Shown here: positions 28,094 through 36,865 of the stretch, in pieces
Position numbering within the stretch: the first letter of the stretch is position 1
How the letters are laid out: the number at the start of each line of letters is the position of its first letter
Source: Deltaproteobacteria bacterium
GTDB lineage: Bacteria; Desulfobacterota; Dissulfuribacteria; Dissulfuribacterales; QOAL01
Assembly (NCBI GenBank): GCA_015494395.1
Contig: WGBG01000074.1
Location: forward strand, 1-44,048
Direction of reading: 5' to 3'
DNA: 44,048 bases
Made by a program: the position numbers and the translations under genes
Notes under the pieces: generated by a model
The model's input: the letters and a program-made list of their open reading frames with translations, nothing else
Databases searched by the model: none
What the model was told of the DNA's origin: nothing

Positions 28094-29992
28094 CTAATCT
28101 TCAAGGGTTGATGTGTCACCAAGCTCCATTCCTAGTTCCTGTGCCTTGAGCAGGCGCCTCATTATCTTGCCGCTCCTTGTCTTTGGTAGCTTGTCCACAA
28201 ACTCAACCTCGCCGGGAGTTGCAATAGGCCCCAGTTCATGCCTTACGTGACGGACGATGGATTTTCTGAGACTGTCCGAGGGCTCCTTGCCAGAGATAAG
28301 CACCACATAAACCTTAATGGTCTCGCCCTTTATCTCATCCGGAAGACCTATTGCTGCAGCCTCTGCAACAGAAGAGTGACTTACAAGGGCGTTTTCCACA
28401 TCTGCAGTACCAATACGGTGCCCGGCAACATTTAACACATCGTCAGAGCGGCCAAGAACAGAAAAGTATCCGTCTTCATCACATACTGCCACATCACCTG
28501 TGAAATAACACCCTGGGATTATTTTCCAGACCTCTTCATACTTCTCCCTGTTGCCATAGATGGTACGCATCATGTAGGGAAGAGGCTGACGGATTACAAG
28601 GTTGCCACCCTTGCCCGCCTCTACGGGTTTACCTGAACTGTCAACCACGTCGGCTACAACTCCGGGCATGGGCTTTCCGCACCTTCCAGGTTTGGTGGGC
28701 ATGGAGGGCATGGTTCCAAGCATTGGAGATGCAACCTCTGTCTGCCAGAAATTATCTATGCAGTGGCCGTTATTTTCAAGTATGACATCCTGGGCAAAGT
28801 TCCATGCCTCAGGGTTAAGTGGTTCCCCTGCACAGGCAAGGACCCTGAGGGTTGAGCGATCGTATTTTTCAATGTGCTCCTTTCCAAAGCGCATGAACAT
28901 CCTCAAAGCTGTTGGCGCGGTAAACATGACTGAAACACCGTATTTCTGCACCTTTTCCCAGATTATGCCCTTGTGAGGGTAGTCTGGCGCGCCTTCACGA
29001 ATAAGAACGGTTGCACCGGCACAAAGCGGGCCATAGACAATATATGAGTGACCAACTATCCAGCCGATGTCAGATGTGGACCAGTAAACATCCCTGTCCT
29101 TAACATCAAAAAATGCCCTGGTAAGGTAATAGGTGCCAACCATGTAGCCGCCATGAACGTGAAGGACTCCCTTTGGTTTTCCTGTAGTTCCTGACGTATA
29201 TAAAATGAAAAGTGGATCCTCTGAATCCATCACCTGTGGCTCGCACCTGTTGGAGTGGGCATTAAGAAGTTCCCAGAAATCCTCTTCACCGTCATTAAGT
29301 TCAATAGCCGGCTCCTGGCGCCTGAGAACAATTACATTATCAACAAAATCAATGTCCTTCAGTGCGTCATCAACAGTGGCCTTAAGCCTTACCACCTTGC
29401 CGCGCCTGTATCCAACGTCAGCACAGATAACAGTGGTGGCCTGGGAGTCTTCAATCCTGGTTTTAAGCGCCCCTGCTCCCATGCCGGCATAAACCACAGA
29501 GTGTACTGCACCTACACGGGCACAGGCCAGCATGGCAATAGCCCCTTCAATGGTAAGGGGCATGTAGATAACAACCCTGTCTCCCTTTTTGACACCCTTT
29601 GCCTTCAGTGCATTGGCAAACTGGTTAACCCTGTCACGAAGTTGCCCATAGGTTGCAACCTGCTCCTCTCCCTCCTCGGAGAGCCAGATCATTGCAACCT
29701 TGTTCCGGCGCCATGAATCTGCATGACGGTCAAGGGCGTTGATGGTGATGTTGGTCTTGCCGTTTATAAACCAGCGATGTTCAGGAAGGTTAATTTCCCT
29801 GACCCTTGTCCAGGGCTCAATCCATTCAAGTTCCTGGGCTATCTGTCCCCAGAATCCCTCCGGGTCTCTGATGGAATAGGCATAAACAGAATCGTAATCC
29901 TTTATGAATGCCTCCTGTTTCACCCTTTCAGGTGGCTCATGTTTATCACTTATTTTGGTTAGGGCCTGAATCTGTTCTTCGAAACCGCTCAA
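28094..29992 (-). CDS. acsA: Acetyl-CoA synthetase (AMP-forming)
   Basis: Activates acetate with ATP and CoA by way of acetyl-AMP (ANL superfamily). Motifs seen: ILYTSGTTGKPKGVLH (P-loop-like A3), DIGWIVGHSYIVYGPL, a conserved DNFWQTE-type stretch (NFWQTEVASP, A5), FTGDVA (A7), GRSDDVLNVAGHRIGT (A8 hinge) and PKTRSGKIMRR with the C-terminal catalytic, acetylatable Lys. The preferred start is TTG at 29992, because AGGGGGAGG lies 8 nt upstream; this gives 632 residues. The ORF-track start at 30067 lies in a dispersed repeat and is unlikely; ATG at 30019 is another option. It may also accept propionate. It is downstream of the pilus-motor cluster but has a 170-250 bp gap, so it probably has its own promoter. 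Confidence 0.95.
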   Translation of the reverse strand: MSGFEEQIQALTKISDKHEPPERVKQEAFIKDYDSVYAYSIRDPEGFWGQIAQELEWIEPWTRVREINLPEHRWFINGKTNITINALDRHADSWRRNKVAMIWLSEEGEEQVATYGQLRDRVNQFANALKAKGVKKGDRVVIYMPLTIEGAIAMLACARVGAVHSVVYAGMGAGALKTRIEDSQATTVICADVGYRRGKVVRLKATVDDALKDIDFVDNVIVLRRQEPAIELNDGEEDFWELLNAHSNRCEPQVMDSEDPLFILYTSGTTGKPKGVLHVHGGYMVGTYYLTRAFFDVKDRDVYWSTSDIGWIVGHSYIVYGPLCAGATVLIREGAPDYPHKGIIWEKVQKYGVSVMFTAPTALRMFMRFGKEHIEKYDRSTLRVLACAGEPLNPEAWNFAQDVILENNGHCIDNFWQTEVASPMLGTMPSMPTKPGRCGKPMPGVVADVVDSSGKPVEAGKGGNLVIRQPLPYMMRTIYGNREKYEEVWKIIPGCYFTGDVAVCDEDGYFSVLGRSDDVLNVAGHRIGTADVENALVSHSSVAEAAAIGLPDEIKGETIKVYVVLISGKEPSDSLRKSIVRHVRHELGPIATPGEVEFVDKLPKTRSGKIMRRLLKAQELGMELGDTSTLED

Positions 29993-30054
29993 TGTAGTAT
30001 CCTCCCCCTTAACTTTCATGACATGGAAGTTGTTACCCCCTGACATGAAAGTTG

Positions 30055-30134
30055 GCTCAAAGTTCAAAGCCGTAAGCTGAAAGCAAACAGGACTTATTTG
30101 ACTTTGAGCCTTGAGCTTTCAGCTTTGAGCTATT
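30055..30134. repeat. 80-bp palindromic dispersed repeat, copy A
   Basis: Pairs without gaps with 38558-38637; by eye about 66 of 80 positions agree, and the block TTGAGCTTTCAGCTTTGA is identical. Within the copy, AAGCTGAAAGC near the left pairs with GCTTTCAGCTT near the right, and GCTCAAAG near the left end pairs with CTTTGAGC at the right, so it can fold into a long hairpin, as REP/BIME-type elements do. No flanking target duplication was seen. It lies upstream of acsA. Confidence 0.8.
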
Positions 30135-30164
30135 CTCACTGTAAAAGAATATATTGTATTGCCG

Positions 30165-30199
30165 TAACCGGATATTCAGTAAACATAACAGCCCGGTTA
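30165..30199. other. Inverted repeat between acsA and the zinc-ribbon gene
   Basis: TAACCGG (30165-30171) and CCGGTTA (30193-30199) form a 7-bp stem with a 21-nt loop. It lacks a U-tract. It could be an operator or a weak transcript end for the pil cluster; the evidence is limited to the symmetry. Confidence 0.3.
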
Positions 30200-30239
30200 T
30201 GCCATCAAACATAGCCTGATTAAGGAAAAGATGAAAGCC

Positions 30240-31004
30240 CTAAGTCACCTCATCCCTTACGCGTGCAAGGCACTCGTTAAACACCATGTATCTTGCCTCG
30301 CGCTCATTATTTACCTTGTCAAGAATATCTGGGAAATTGGCAATGTCCAAAGGACTCAGGCAGGTGTCAACTCCAAGGGAGAATGCCTGCATGGTGTCGA
30401 ATCTGTTGCCATTTATTGATATGTGAATAACCAGTATCTGCCTCCTGACATCCATGCCCATGTTGTTGATCCAGTTCAGGATCTCCTGAAGCCTGTCCTC
30501 GGGCTCAGGTCCTGACTGGTAAAGCACGATCAGGTCATAAACATGATACCTGAACCGAGCCTGCACCTCTCCTGCGCTTGAAACCTGCCGTACCTCATAT
30601 TCCTTTTCCTTTAACTTTTCCTGAAGCTGTTTCATTGCCTCATAATCAGGACAGAACACAAGGGCGGTTTTGGTTCCGGGCTCAAAAAACTCAAGTCCTG
30701 AGTCGTCATCTTCCAGCATGGACGTTTGGGCCGAGGCTGATCCTGGTGAAGCAGAACCTGTATTTTCTGAATGGTCATTTTTGTCCTGCATGCCGGTTTC
30801 CATACCTTCTGAACCTGGAGAAGTGTATGAGCCGGAATCCGAGGCCATATCTTGGGCCGTATTCATGCCATTGGCACTGTCCGGCGCAGTTATCTCCATG
30901 CGATTGCCACAGCCCGGACACTTCATTACTACTTTTCCGGAAAGCGGGATCTTGCTGTCATCTATTCTGTACTTTTTTCCACATCCTGAACAAGTGATAT
31001 TCAC
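30240..31004 (-). CDS. MJ0042-type zinc-ribbon protein with pseudo-receiver domain
   Basis: 254 residues. The N-terminus is a zinc ribbon of the MJ0042/zinc_ribbon_5 kind with CSGCGKKYRIDD and MKCPGCGNRMEI. A low-complexity Ser/Gly/Asp linker follows (~40-105). The C-terminal ~145 residues have the alternating beta-alpha pattern of a CheY-like receiver (TALVFCPDYEAM, YDLIVLYQSGP, ILVIHIS), but the position of the phospho-acceptor Asp seems to be Tyr or Leu (DLIVLYQ), so it is probably not phosphorylated. The start is GTG with AGGAG 6 nt upstream. It follows pilT-pilU-DUF805 on the same strand, 33 bp after DUF805, suggesting a role in pilus control. Exact function is unknown. Confidence 0.8.
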   Translation of the reverse strand: MNITCSGCGKKYRIDDSKIPLSGKVVMKCPGCGNRMEITAPDSANGMNTAQDMASDSGSYTSPGSEGMETGMQDKNDHSENTGSASPGSASAQTSMLEDDDSGLEFFEPGTKTALVFCPDYEAMKQLQEKLKEKEYEVRQVSSAGEVQARFRYHVYDLIVLYQSGPEPEDRLQEILNWINNMGMDVRRQILVIHISINGNRFDTMQAFSLGVDTCLSPLDIANFPDILDKVNNEREARYMVFNECLARVRDEVT

Positions 31005-31037
31005 TTTTTACTCCTGTGATATGAAACTGATATGTAA

Positions 31038-31436
31038 TTATGCAGGCTGTATGACGATTTCATCACCGTCGGATTCCTGTTTTGGGTCCGGACCAAAACG
31101 GTTATCACCCGGTGTGCCGTCAAGTATCATAAATACCAGGATAACTGCCCAGCCGATAAGCGGGATCAGTAAAATGAGCAGCCACCATCCACTCCTGTTG
31201 GTATCGTGAAGCCTTCTTACAGTAACTGCAAGACTGGGGACAAGTACTGCAAGTCCATAAAGCGTTCCAAAGAGCCCAACTCCGCTTTCTGCACTGTATG
31301 TCCCAAGGAAGCCATCCAGAATTCCCAGTGCAATGCTTATGATGGTGTTTATGAGCACAAACATCCAGTATTCCTTGCGCCGTGCCCTTCCGCTAAAGTC
31401 GGCGTATTTTTTTAAAACCCTTATGTACCAGTCCAT
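31038..31436 (-). CDS. DUF805 membrane protein
   Basis: 132 residues starting at ATG 31436, which has GGGAG 8 nt upstream. The track's extra 14 residues upstream are not supported. The N-terminus has the family hallmark KYADFSGRARRKEYWMF, followed by about three to four hydrophobic helices with VRRLHDTNRSGWW between them, and a short acidic tail. DUF805 proteins are inner-membrane proteins of unknown function. It lies 22 bp after the second pilus motor gene, probably in the same operon; whether it touches pilus function is unclear. Confidence 0.9.
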   Translation of the reverse strand: MDWYIRVLKKYADFSGRARRKEYWMFVLINTIISIALGILDGFLGTYSAESGVGLFGTLYGLAVLVPSLAVTVRRLHDTNRSGWWLLILLIPLIGWAVILVFMILDGTPGDNRFGPDPKQESDGDEIVIQPA

Positions 31437-31458
31437 ATGAATCTCCCTCAAACGTCTA

Positions 31459-32616
31459 TTATCGGTACTCGTTGTCAATTACCAGGTCTTCGATATCAGA
31501 GGTCTTTTCACCCTTCTGGGACTTGACCTTGTCAATTCCCTGTCTCACCCTGGACTTGTTACTAGCATAGGCAAGAGCTATATCTTCCTTTATTTCACCT
31601 GATTCAAACAGCCTTACCAGGTGCTGGTCAAATGTCTGCATGTCATAGGCATTACCAGACTCAATAATCTCGTAAAAGGTCTTGCCCTCCCGTTCGCCAT
31701 TTATAATGGCATCCTTGACCCTGATATTGTTCTGCATGATGTCAAAGATTGCGATGCGTCCCCCGCCCTCTTTGGGGAGAAGCCGCTGGCCAACCACCCA
31801 GCGTACTGCATCGGCAAGCCTTACCCTGACCTGGCGCTCCTCCTCAGAGGAAAACATACCTATGATACGGTTTATTGTATGGCCTGCACTCATTGTATGA
31901 AGCGTGCTGAAGACAAGGTGACCGGTTTCAGATGCGTTAAGTGCGATCTCCATGGTCTCCCTGTCACGGATCTCGCCGACCAGTACCACGTTTGGTGCCT
32001 GCCTCAGGGCAGCTCTGAGCCCGTTTGCAAAGGTATCAAAGTCCTGCCCCAGCTCCCTCTGGTTAAATGTTGCCTTTTTGTGAGGATGGACATATTCAAT
32101 GGGATCCTCCAGGGTAACCACATGAAGGTTGTCCTTCTTGTTAATGGCGTCCAGGATTGCAGCAAGAGATGTGGTTTTACCAGTGCCTGTAGCACCAGTA
32201 AAAAGTATGATACCGTTCTTTTCCCCTGCCATTTTCATAAAACATTCTGGCAGGTTAAGTTCTTCGATGGTGGGGACGCGGCTTTCAAGCTTTCTCATTA
32301 CAATGCTTGTTGTGCCGCGCTGTGAAAAGATGTTTACACGGAATCTGGGACCGTCGGGCAGATTGTAGGAAAAGTCACATGAGCCGTGCCTGAAATAATC
32401 GGTGAGCAGGCGCCTGTTGTCCTGTATCAGTGTCAGGGCCATCTGCTCGGTCTGAAAGGGGGTAAGCACTCCCCCTGCAAGATTTATATTTACCTCGTGA
32501 AGCCTGCCATCTGCTGCCACCTGACACGGGCGGCCAACTGTAAAATTCAGGTCGGAGATGCCCTTTCTTGCAACAAGCATGTCCTGTATAATCTGGTCAA
32601 GATCAATCTTTTTCAT
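31459..32616 (-). CDS. Type IV pilus retraction ATPase, PilU/PilT2 type
   Basis: Cytoplasmic hexameric ATPase of the GspE/PilT superfamily, 385 residues. Seen in order: N-terminal PAS-like domain with SDLNFTVGRPCQV, Walker A GATGTGKTTS, Asp box VTLEDPIEYVH, Walker B VVLVGEIRDRETM and His box TGHLVFSTLHT. It lacks the AIRNLI-type motif near the C-terminus that the neighbouring PilT has (as AVRNLIREGK) and carries a longer C-terminal tail, like PilU. The start overlaps the pilT stop as TAATG, so the two motors should be made together. I infer a PilU-like accessory motor; a second PilT is the alternative. Confidence 0.92.
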   Translation of the reverse strand: MKKIDLDQIIQDMLVARKGISDLNFTVGRPCQVAADGRLHEVNINLAGGVLTPFQTEQMALTLIQDNRRLLTDYFRHGSCDFSYNLPDGPRFRVNIFSQRGTTSIVMRKLESRVPTIEELNLPECFMKMAGEKNGIILFTGATGTGKTTSLAAILDAINKKDNLHVVTLEDPIEYVHPHKKATFNQRELGQDFDTFANGLRAALRQAPNVVLVGEIRDRETMEIALNASETGHLVFSTLHTMSAGHTINRIIGMFSSEEERQVRVRLADAVRWVVGQRLLPKEGGGRIAIFDIMQNNIRVKDAIINGEREGKTFYEIIESGNAYDMQTFDQHLVRLFESGEIKEDIALAYASNKSRVRQGIDKVKSQKGEKTSDIEDLVIDNEYR

Positions 32617-33701
32617 TACCCTACCTCTGTAAAGTCAGCCGGTGCACTCTTTGCAAATGGCTTGAACTTGGCCTTGTCCACGCACTTTGTATATGCCTCA
32701 TCCGGGTCAATCTTTCCTGCCTGCAGCAGGTCCATAATGGCATCGTCAAGTGTCTGCATGCCGTATTTCTTTCCGGTCTGCATGGATGACGGGATCTGGT
32801 AGGTTTTACCCTCGCGGATAAGGTTCCTCACCGCAGGGGTTGCAATGAGAATCTCAAAGGCAACGCATCGTCCCTTGACATCTATCCGCCTGAACATGGT
32901 CTGGGAAATTACTGCCCTCAGCGCGTCTGCAAGGGTTGCGCGAACCTGCGGCTGCTGGTGGGTTGGAAATATCTCGATTACCCTGTCAACGGTCTTTGCA
33001 GCACTGATGGTATGAAGGGTTCCCATTACAAGGTGACCTGTCATGGCTGCCTCAATGGCCAGGGATATGGTTTCAAGGTCCCTCATTTCGCCGACCAGTA
33101 TGATATCAGGGTCTTCACGAAGTGCCCCTCTGAGGGCAGCACTGAAACTCTTGGTATGGGTGCCTACCTCCCTGTGATTTACCAGACAGCCCTTGTTTTC
33201 GTGCACAAATTCGATGGGGTCTTCAACAGTGAGGATGTGATCCTTGCGGTTACGGTTTGCATGGTCAATAATGGCTGCAAGGGTTGTTGACTTACCACTT
33301 CCAGTAGGGCCTGTTACCAGCACCAGTCCTCTTGGAAGCATTGCAAGCTTGGTCATGATCTGTGGCAGCCCCAACTTTTCAGCAGAGAGAATTTCACTGG
33401 GGATTTCCCTGAATACCGCACCGATTCCATATTTCTGCATGAAGAAATTGGCACGGTACCTGGCCAGATTGGGGATCTCATAACCAAAGTCCACATCTCC
33501 TGTCTCTTCAAACTGTTTAATCTTGTCCTCAGGGGCAATTTCATAAAGCATTGCCTTGAGTTCATCGTTTTCCAGTACCTTGTACTTGACCCTCTGCAGT
33601 TCTCCCTGAAGCCTCAAAACCGGCGGGGAGCCTGAGGTCAGGTGAAGGTCAGAACCACCCTGTTCGTTAAGGAGTTTGAAAAAAGCATCTATCTTGGCCA
33701 T
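32616..33701 (-). CDS. pilT: Type IV pilus retraction ATPase PilT
   Basis: Drives pilus disassembly for twitching and DNA uptake. The preferred start, ATG at 33701 (MAKIDAFF), has AGGTGA just upstream and gives 361 residues; the ORF-track extension of 56 residues is intergenic translation. Motifs: SDLHLTSGSPPVLR, Walker A GPTGSGKSTT (~133), Asp box VEDPIEFVHE, Walker B ILVGEMRDLETI, His box TGHLVMGTLHT and AVRNLIREGK with the downstream QIPSSMQTG, all standard for PilT. First gene of the pilT-pilU-DUF805-zinc-ribbon run. Confidence 0.95.
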   Translation of the reverse strand: MAKIDAFFKLLNEQGGSDLHLTSGSPPVLRLQGELQRVKYKVLENDELKAMLYEIAPEDKIKQFEETGDVDFGYEIPNLARYRANFFMQKYGIGAVFREIPSEILSAEKLGLPQIMTKLAMLPRGLVLVTGPTGSGKSTTLAAIIDHANRNRKDHILTVEDPIEFVHENKGCLVNHREVGTHTKSFSAALRGALREDPDIILVGEMRDLETISLAIEAAMTGHLVMGTLHTISAAKTVDRVIEIFPTHQQPQVRATLADALRAVISQTMFRRIDVKGRCVAFEILIATPAVRNLIREGKTYQIPSSMQTGKKYGMQTLDDAIMDLLQAGKIDPDEAYTKCVDKAKFKPFAKSAPADFTEVG

Positions 33702-33901
33702 TATTTCACCTGTGATAAATTGTGTCTTGTGGGGAATAGGATGAATGTTTTGTCCATGTTTTGTTAATCGGTAACAGGTCCAAAAACTTAAACCTTCATG
33801 CTGCACTCCGAACTGATAAATTTGCCAATTGCTGGATTTAGCTAAAACATGAATCCAAGCGCTCCCCAATAAGCCCTTTACCCTCTTTAGCTGAAAATCG
33901 C

Positions 33902-33930
33902 TTTACTTGCGGACTCAGCGAACTTAAAAT
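33902..33930 (+). promoter_or_regulatory. Possible promoter of ftsE-ftsX
   Basis: TTTACT (33902-33907) and TAAAAT (33925-33930) are 17 bp apart and lie 55 bp before the ftsE ATG. This is a moderate match to sigma-70 hexamers. The rest of the 283-bp pilT-ftsE intergenic region shows no clear gene or RNA. Confidence 0.35.
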
Positions 33931-33984
33931 ATCACAAACCTGTTTTTCCACGTGAGCTGTTTACAAAAACAAGACCGGAGCAAC

Positions 33985-34659
33985 ATGAAATATATTGATT
34001 CTGCCATAGTCAAACTCACTGACGTATCCAAGAGATACACGGTTGAAAACCTTGCCCTTCACAGGGTTTCGCTTGAGGTACAGAAGGGTGAATTTATCTT
34101 CCTTACAGGGCCAAGTGGATCTGGCAAGAGTACGCTTCTAAAGCTGCTGTTCTGTGCTGAAAGGCCTACAGAGGGGACGATTCGTGTAGATGGAATGGAT
34201 ATATCAACTCTCACCCCTTCCCAGATCCCAATGCTGCGTCGAAGGGTCGGGGTCATTTTTCAGGACTTCAAACTCCTTGGCCGTCACACGGTCTTTGATA
34301 ATGTTGCCCTGAGCCTTGAGGTATTGGGGCTGAAGACCTCACAGGTTGAAAAACGGGTAAGGGAGATTGTTGCCAATGTGGGACTCATAGGAAAACTTGA
34401 GCAAAAGGCAATAGAACTCTCTGGCGGAGAACAGCAGCGTGTTGCAATTGCGCGGGCTGTTGTGAACCGGCCGCCTATTATTCTCGCAGACGAACCCACC
34501 GGAAACCTCGACAGGGACAGGACAAACGAGGTCATGGAGCTTATGGAAGAACTTAATGCCAGAGGTACTACCATAATATTTGCCACCCATGATGAAAAAC
34601 TTTTTGAAAATACGCACAGACGTGTAGTCAGGCTTGAAAACGGCAGGTTAGTGAAATGA
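33985..34659 (+). CDS. ftsE: Cell-division ATPase FtsE
   Basis: ABC ATPase of the FtsEX complex, which transmits ATP hydrolysis across the membrane to activate murein hydrolases at the septum. 224 residues from ATG 33985, which has CGGAG 5-6 nt upstream; the track's 11 extra residues are not supported. Motifs: GPSGSGKSTLL (Walker A), the FtsE-typical VGVIFQDFKLL (Q-loop), ELSGGEQQRVAIARA (signature), ILADEPTGNLD (Walker B) and FATHDEKL (H-loop). Translation of ftsX is coupled by an ATGA overlap. Confidence 0.96.
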   Translation: MKYIDSAIVKLTDVSKRYTVENLALHRVSLEVQKGEFIFLTGPSGSGKSTLLKLLFCAERPTEGTIRVDGMDISTLTPSQIPMLRRRVGVIFQDFKLLGRHTVFDNVALSLEVLGLKTSQVEKRVREIVANVGLIGKLEQKAIELSGGEQQRVAIARAVVNRPPIILADEPTGNLDRDRTNEVMELMEELNARGTTIIFATHDEKLFENTHRRVVRLENGRLVK

Positions 34660-35540
34660 TAGCCGGCATAATTTATAAACGTGCATTATCTGATATCAGG
34701 CAGAACCTCACCAATCAGGCCATGACCATACTTGTAGTTACCCTGTCCATGCTGCTTCTGCTGTTCTTTGCTCTGTTTTCCTTTAACCTCAGGCATTTTG
34801 TGGAAGAACTCGGGTCAAAACTTGGTATCGTGGTCTATTTGAAAAAAGAGGTTCCCCAGGAGAGTATCCCTGCACTATACAAGCGTATTTCAGAGCTGAA
34901 AGGCATTGAATCTGTAAACTACACATCCTCTGAAGATGCCTTCAGAAAGCTCAAGAAGTACCTTGCTGATGAGCAGCAGGTGCTCGAGGGTGTGGATGCC
35001 ACCTTCCTCCCCCCCTCTTTTGAGATACAGATAGACCGTGCGGTATTTAATATTGAGCGCATAAGAGAGGTTGCTGCAGAGCTCAGTACCTGGAAGGAGG
35101 TCTCAAAGGTCCAGTATGGACAGGAGTGGATAGACCGTCTTGAGGTCTTCTCTGGCCTGACCCAGAGGGCACTTGTTGGAGCAGGTCTCCTTCTCCTTAT
35201 AACCACGGCCTTTGTGGTGGCAAATACCATTAAGCTCACCACTTATGCACGTCAAGACGAGCTTGAGATTCTGAGGCTTGTGGGGGCAACCAACATGTTT
35301 ATCGCAGGTCCCTTTCTGCTCGAGGCATTTTTTCAGGGGCTGGCCGGATCACTCCTTGCTACAGTAATAGTTTATGCAACCACCCAGTACCTGCAGTCGC
35401 TTTTATCACAGCATCCACTGTTCAAGGAGGTTGAACTGGTCTTTTTGCCACTTTCCTATACCGCTGGAATAATTGGCGGCAGTATTATTGTCTGCATTAC
35501 CGGCACTGCAATTTCAATGCGCAGGTTTCTGAAGCTGTAA
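34656..35540 (+). CDS. ftsX: Cell-division permease-like protein FtsX
   Basis: Membrane partner of FtsE. 294 residues: a first transmembrane helix (~22-45), a periplasmic domain (~55-165, GIVVYLKKEVPQESI and SSEDAFRKLKKYL), then three helices (~170-190, ~220-245, ~265-290) with the FtsX domain motif QDELEILRLVGAT. No truncation. The gene begins inside the ftsE stop (ATGA). The EnvC-like gene follows, fitting the FtsEX-EnvC partnership in which the periplasmic loop binds the coiled-coil activator. Confidence 0.96.
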   Translation: MIAGIIYKRALSDIRQNLTNQAMTILVVTLSMLLLLFFALFSFNLRHFVEELGSKLGIVVYLKKEVPQESIPALYKRISELKGIESVNYTSSEDAFRKLKKYLADEQQVLEGVDATFLPPSFEIQIDRAVFNIERIREVAAELSTWKEVSKVQYGQEWIDRLEVFSGLTQRALVGAGLLLLITTAFVVANTIKLTTYARQDELEILRLVGATNMFIAGPFLLEAFFQGLAGSLLATVIVYATTQYLQSLLSQHPLFKEVELVFLPLSYTAGIIGGSIIVCITGTAISMRRFLKL

Positions 35541-35625
35541 CCGGTATTGTATGGGTTTAATGCCTCTGTTCATGGATGCTTCCCTGCTGATGAGAGTTGA
35601 CCAATGGTCCTGTTTTTCCGTTATT

Positions 35626-36831
35626 ATGTTCAGAAGATTTGAGTTACTATTACTTATAACATGCGTGTTAACGTGGAGCCTGGTTTTATCTTCCGGGGCC
35701 GGTTTTGCACAGGAACCTGAAAATGCAGAGACGCTCAGGCAGGAGATAGACGTACAGCGCAGTCGGCTTGAATCCCTTGAACAGAATATTAAGAAGAACA
35801 AAAGCCGGATCATAAAGGTAGAAAAGGGAAAGATTGAGGTACTTTCCGAGCTTCAGGAACTGGACAGGAAGATAGAGGAGGCATGGGACAGGCTTGATGC
35901 AGTAAAAAAGCAATGGTCAGCAGCAGAGCTTGAGCTTGAAATTATCCGTCAGGAACTTGAAAAAATCCAGTGCAAGGCCGATGCATTAAAGGAATACACC
36001 GAAGAGCGGCTTATAGCCCTCAGGGAGATGGGAATGGTTGGTGCGCTTAACATACTCTTTAAGGCAGAGAGCCTCCCTGATTTTATGGCTAGAGAGCAGT
36101 ATCTGAAACTTATTATCAGGCATGACAGGGAGAAGAGGCAGGAATATCTTGAGATTATAAGCAAACTTGAAAAGAAAAAACCTGTTCTTGAACAGAAAAA
36201 CAGGGAGTTTGCAAGACTCTCCAGGGATGTTGAGGAGCAGGCGCGTCTGCTTGAACAACGCAAGGAAGAAAGGGAGGTATTTTTACAAGAACTTGAGAAG
36301 AAGGGCAGGAAATACGCAGAGATGCTGAAGGAGCTTAAAAAGGCAAAAAAATCTCTGCAGGCAGTAATAGATGACCTTAATAATGACCTGAAATTCTATA
36401 CAGGACCAACTGAACAGGAGCTTGGCAGTTTTGCAGCACAGAAGGGCAAGTTAAATCCGCCTGTCATGGGTCCGGCATATCCAGTCTATGACAAGGGCTC
36501 TGCCTCCAGAGTGCGCGGCATCACCATAGCGGTTCCGTTTGGAAGTGAAATAAGGGCAATTTTTGACGGCAAGGTGATATATAACATGCCGCTCAAGGGA
36601 TTCGGGCAGGTTATCATCATAGATCATGGTGACGGCTATATGAGTCTTACGGCACAGGGCACAAAATTTTTTAAAAAAGTGGGGGAGGAAGTTGTTGAAG
36701 GAGATGTAATAGGTATAAGCGGTGGTGGACCCTGGAGAACAGAAGGAATTTATTTTGAATTGAGGCATGGAAAAAAACAAGAGAATCCATTAGATTGGTT
36801 TGATCCCAGGGTCATAGTGATGGGCCGCTAA
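35626..36831 (+). CDS. EnvC-like murein hydrolase activator (degenerate LytM)
   Basis: 401 residues from ATG 35626, which begins a good signal peptide (MFRRFELLLLITCVL...GAGFAQ); the track's 25 extra upstream residues are not supported. Residues ~30-260 form long coiled coils rich in Glu, Lys and Arg, as in EnvC. The C-terminal LytM/M23 domain (~285-395) keeps GSEIRAIFDGKV, VIIIDHGDGY and VGEEVVEGDVIG, but the zinc ligands are missing: GITIAVP lacks the first His, and the HxH motif reads IYFELRHG. Loss of these residues is a hallmark of EnvC, which activates amidases rather than cutting murein. It lies just after ftsEX and before ctpA, supporting the role. Confidence 0.92.
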   Translation: MFRRFELLLLITCVLTWSLVLSSGAGFAQEPENAETLRQEIDVQRSRLESLEQNIKKNKSRIIKVEKGKIEVLSELQELDRKIEEAWDRLDAVKKQWSAAELELEIIRQELEKIQCKADALKEYTEERLIALREMGMVGALNILFKAESLPDFMAREQYLKLIIRHDREKRQEYLEIISKLEKKKPVLEQKNREFARLSRDVEEQARLLEQRKEEREVFLQELEKKGRKYAEMLKELKKAKKSLQAVIDDLNNDLKFYTGPTEQELGSFAAQKGKLNPPVMGPAYPVYDKGSASRVRGITIAVPFGSEIRAIFDGKVIYNMPLKGFGQVIIIDHGDGYMSLTAQGTKFFKKVGEEVVEGDVIGISGGGPWRTEGIYFELRHGKKQENPLDWFDPRVIVMGR

Positions 36832-36865
36832 TGAATTCACTTCGTTAGAAAAGTTATAAATCCTT

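Noticed and set aside
30001-30067. Upstream extension of acsA to 30067
   Set aside because: The first residues come from a dispersed repeat, and a TTG with AGGGGGAGG 8 nt upstream at 29992 is a better start.
30068-30239. tRNA or small RNA gene between acsA and the zinc-ribbon gene
   Set aside because: The stretch is explained by the palindromic repeat and a simple inverted repeat; no cloverleaf or T-loop GTTCRANNC motif in a suitable context.
33771-33964. Possible decayed third copy of the MITE-like element between pilT and ftsE
   Set aside because: It has GTAAC on the left, GTTTAC on the right and a similar length (194 bp), plus a faint GAAAATCGC stretch, but the 8-bp flanks differ and the inner arms do not match well.
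35598-35620. Short match (ATGGTCCTGTTTTTCCGTT) to the inner arm of the MITE-like element
   Set aside because: Only about 19 bases match; no ends or target duplication are present, so it may be a chance match or a tiny relic.
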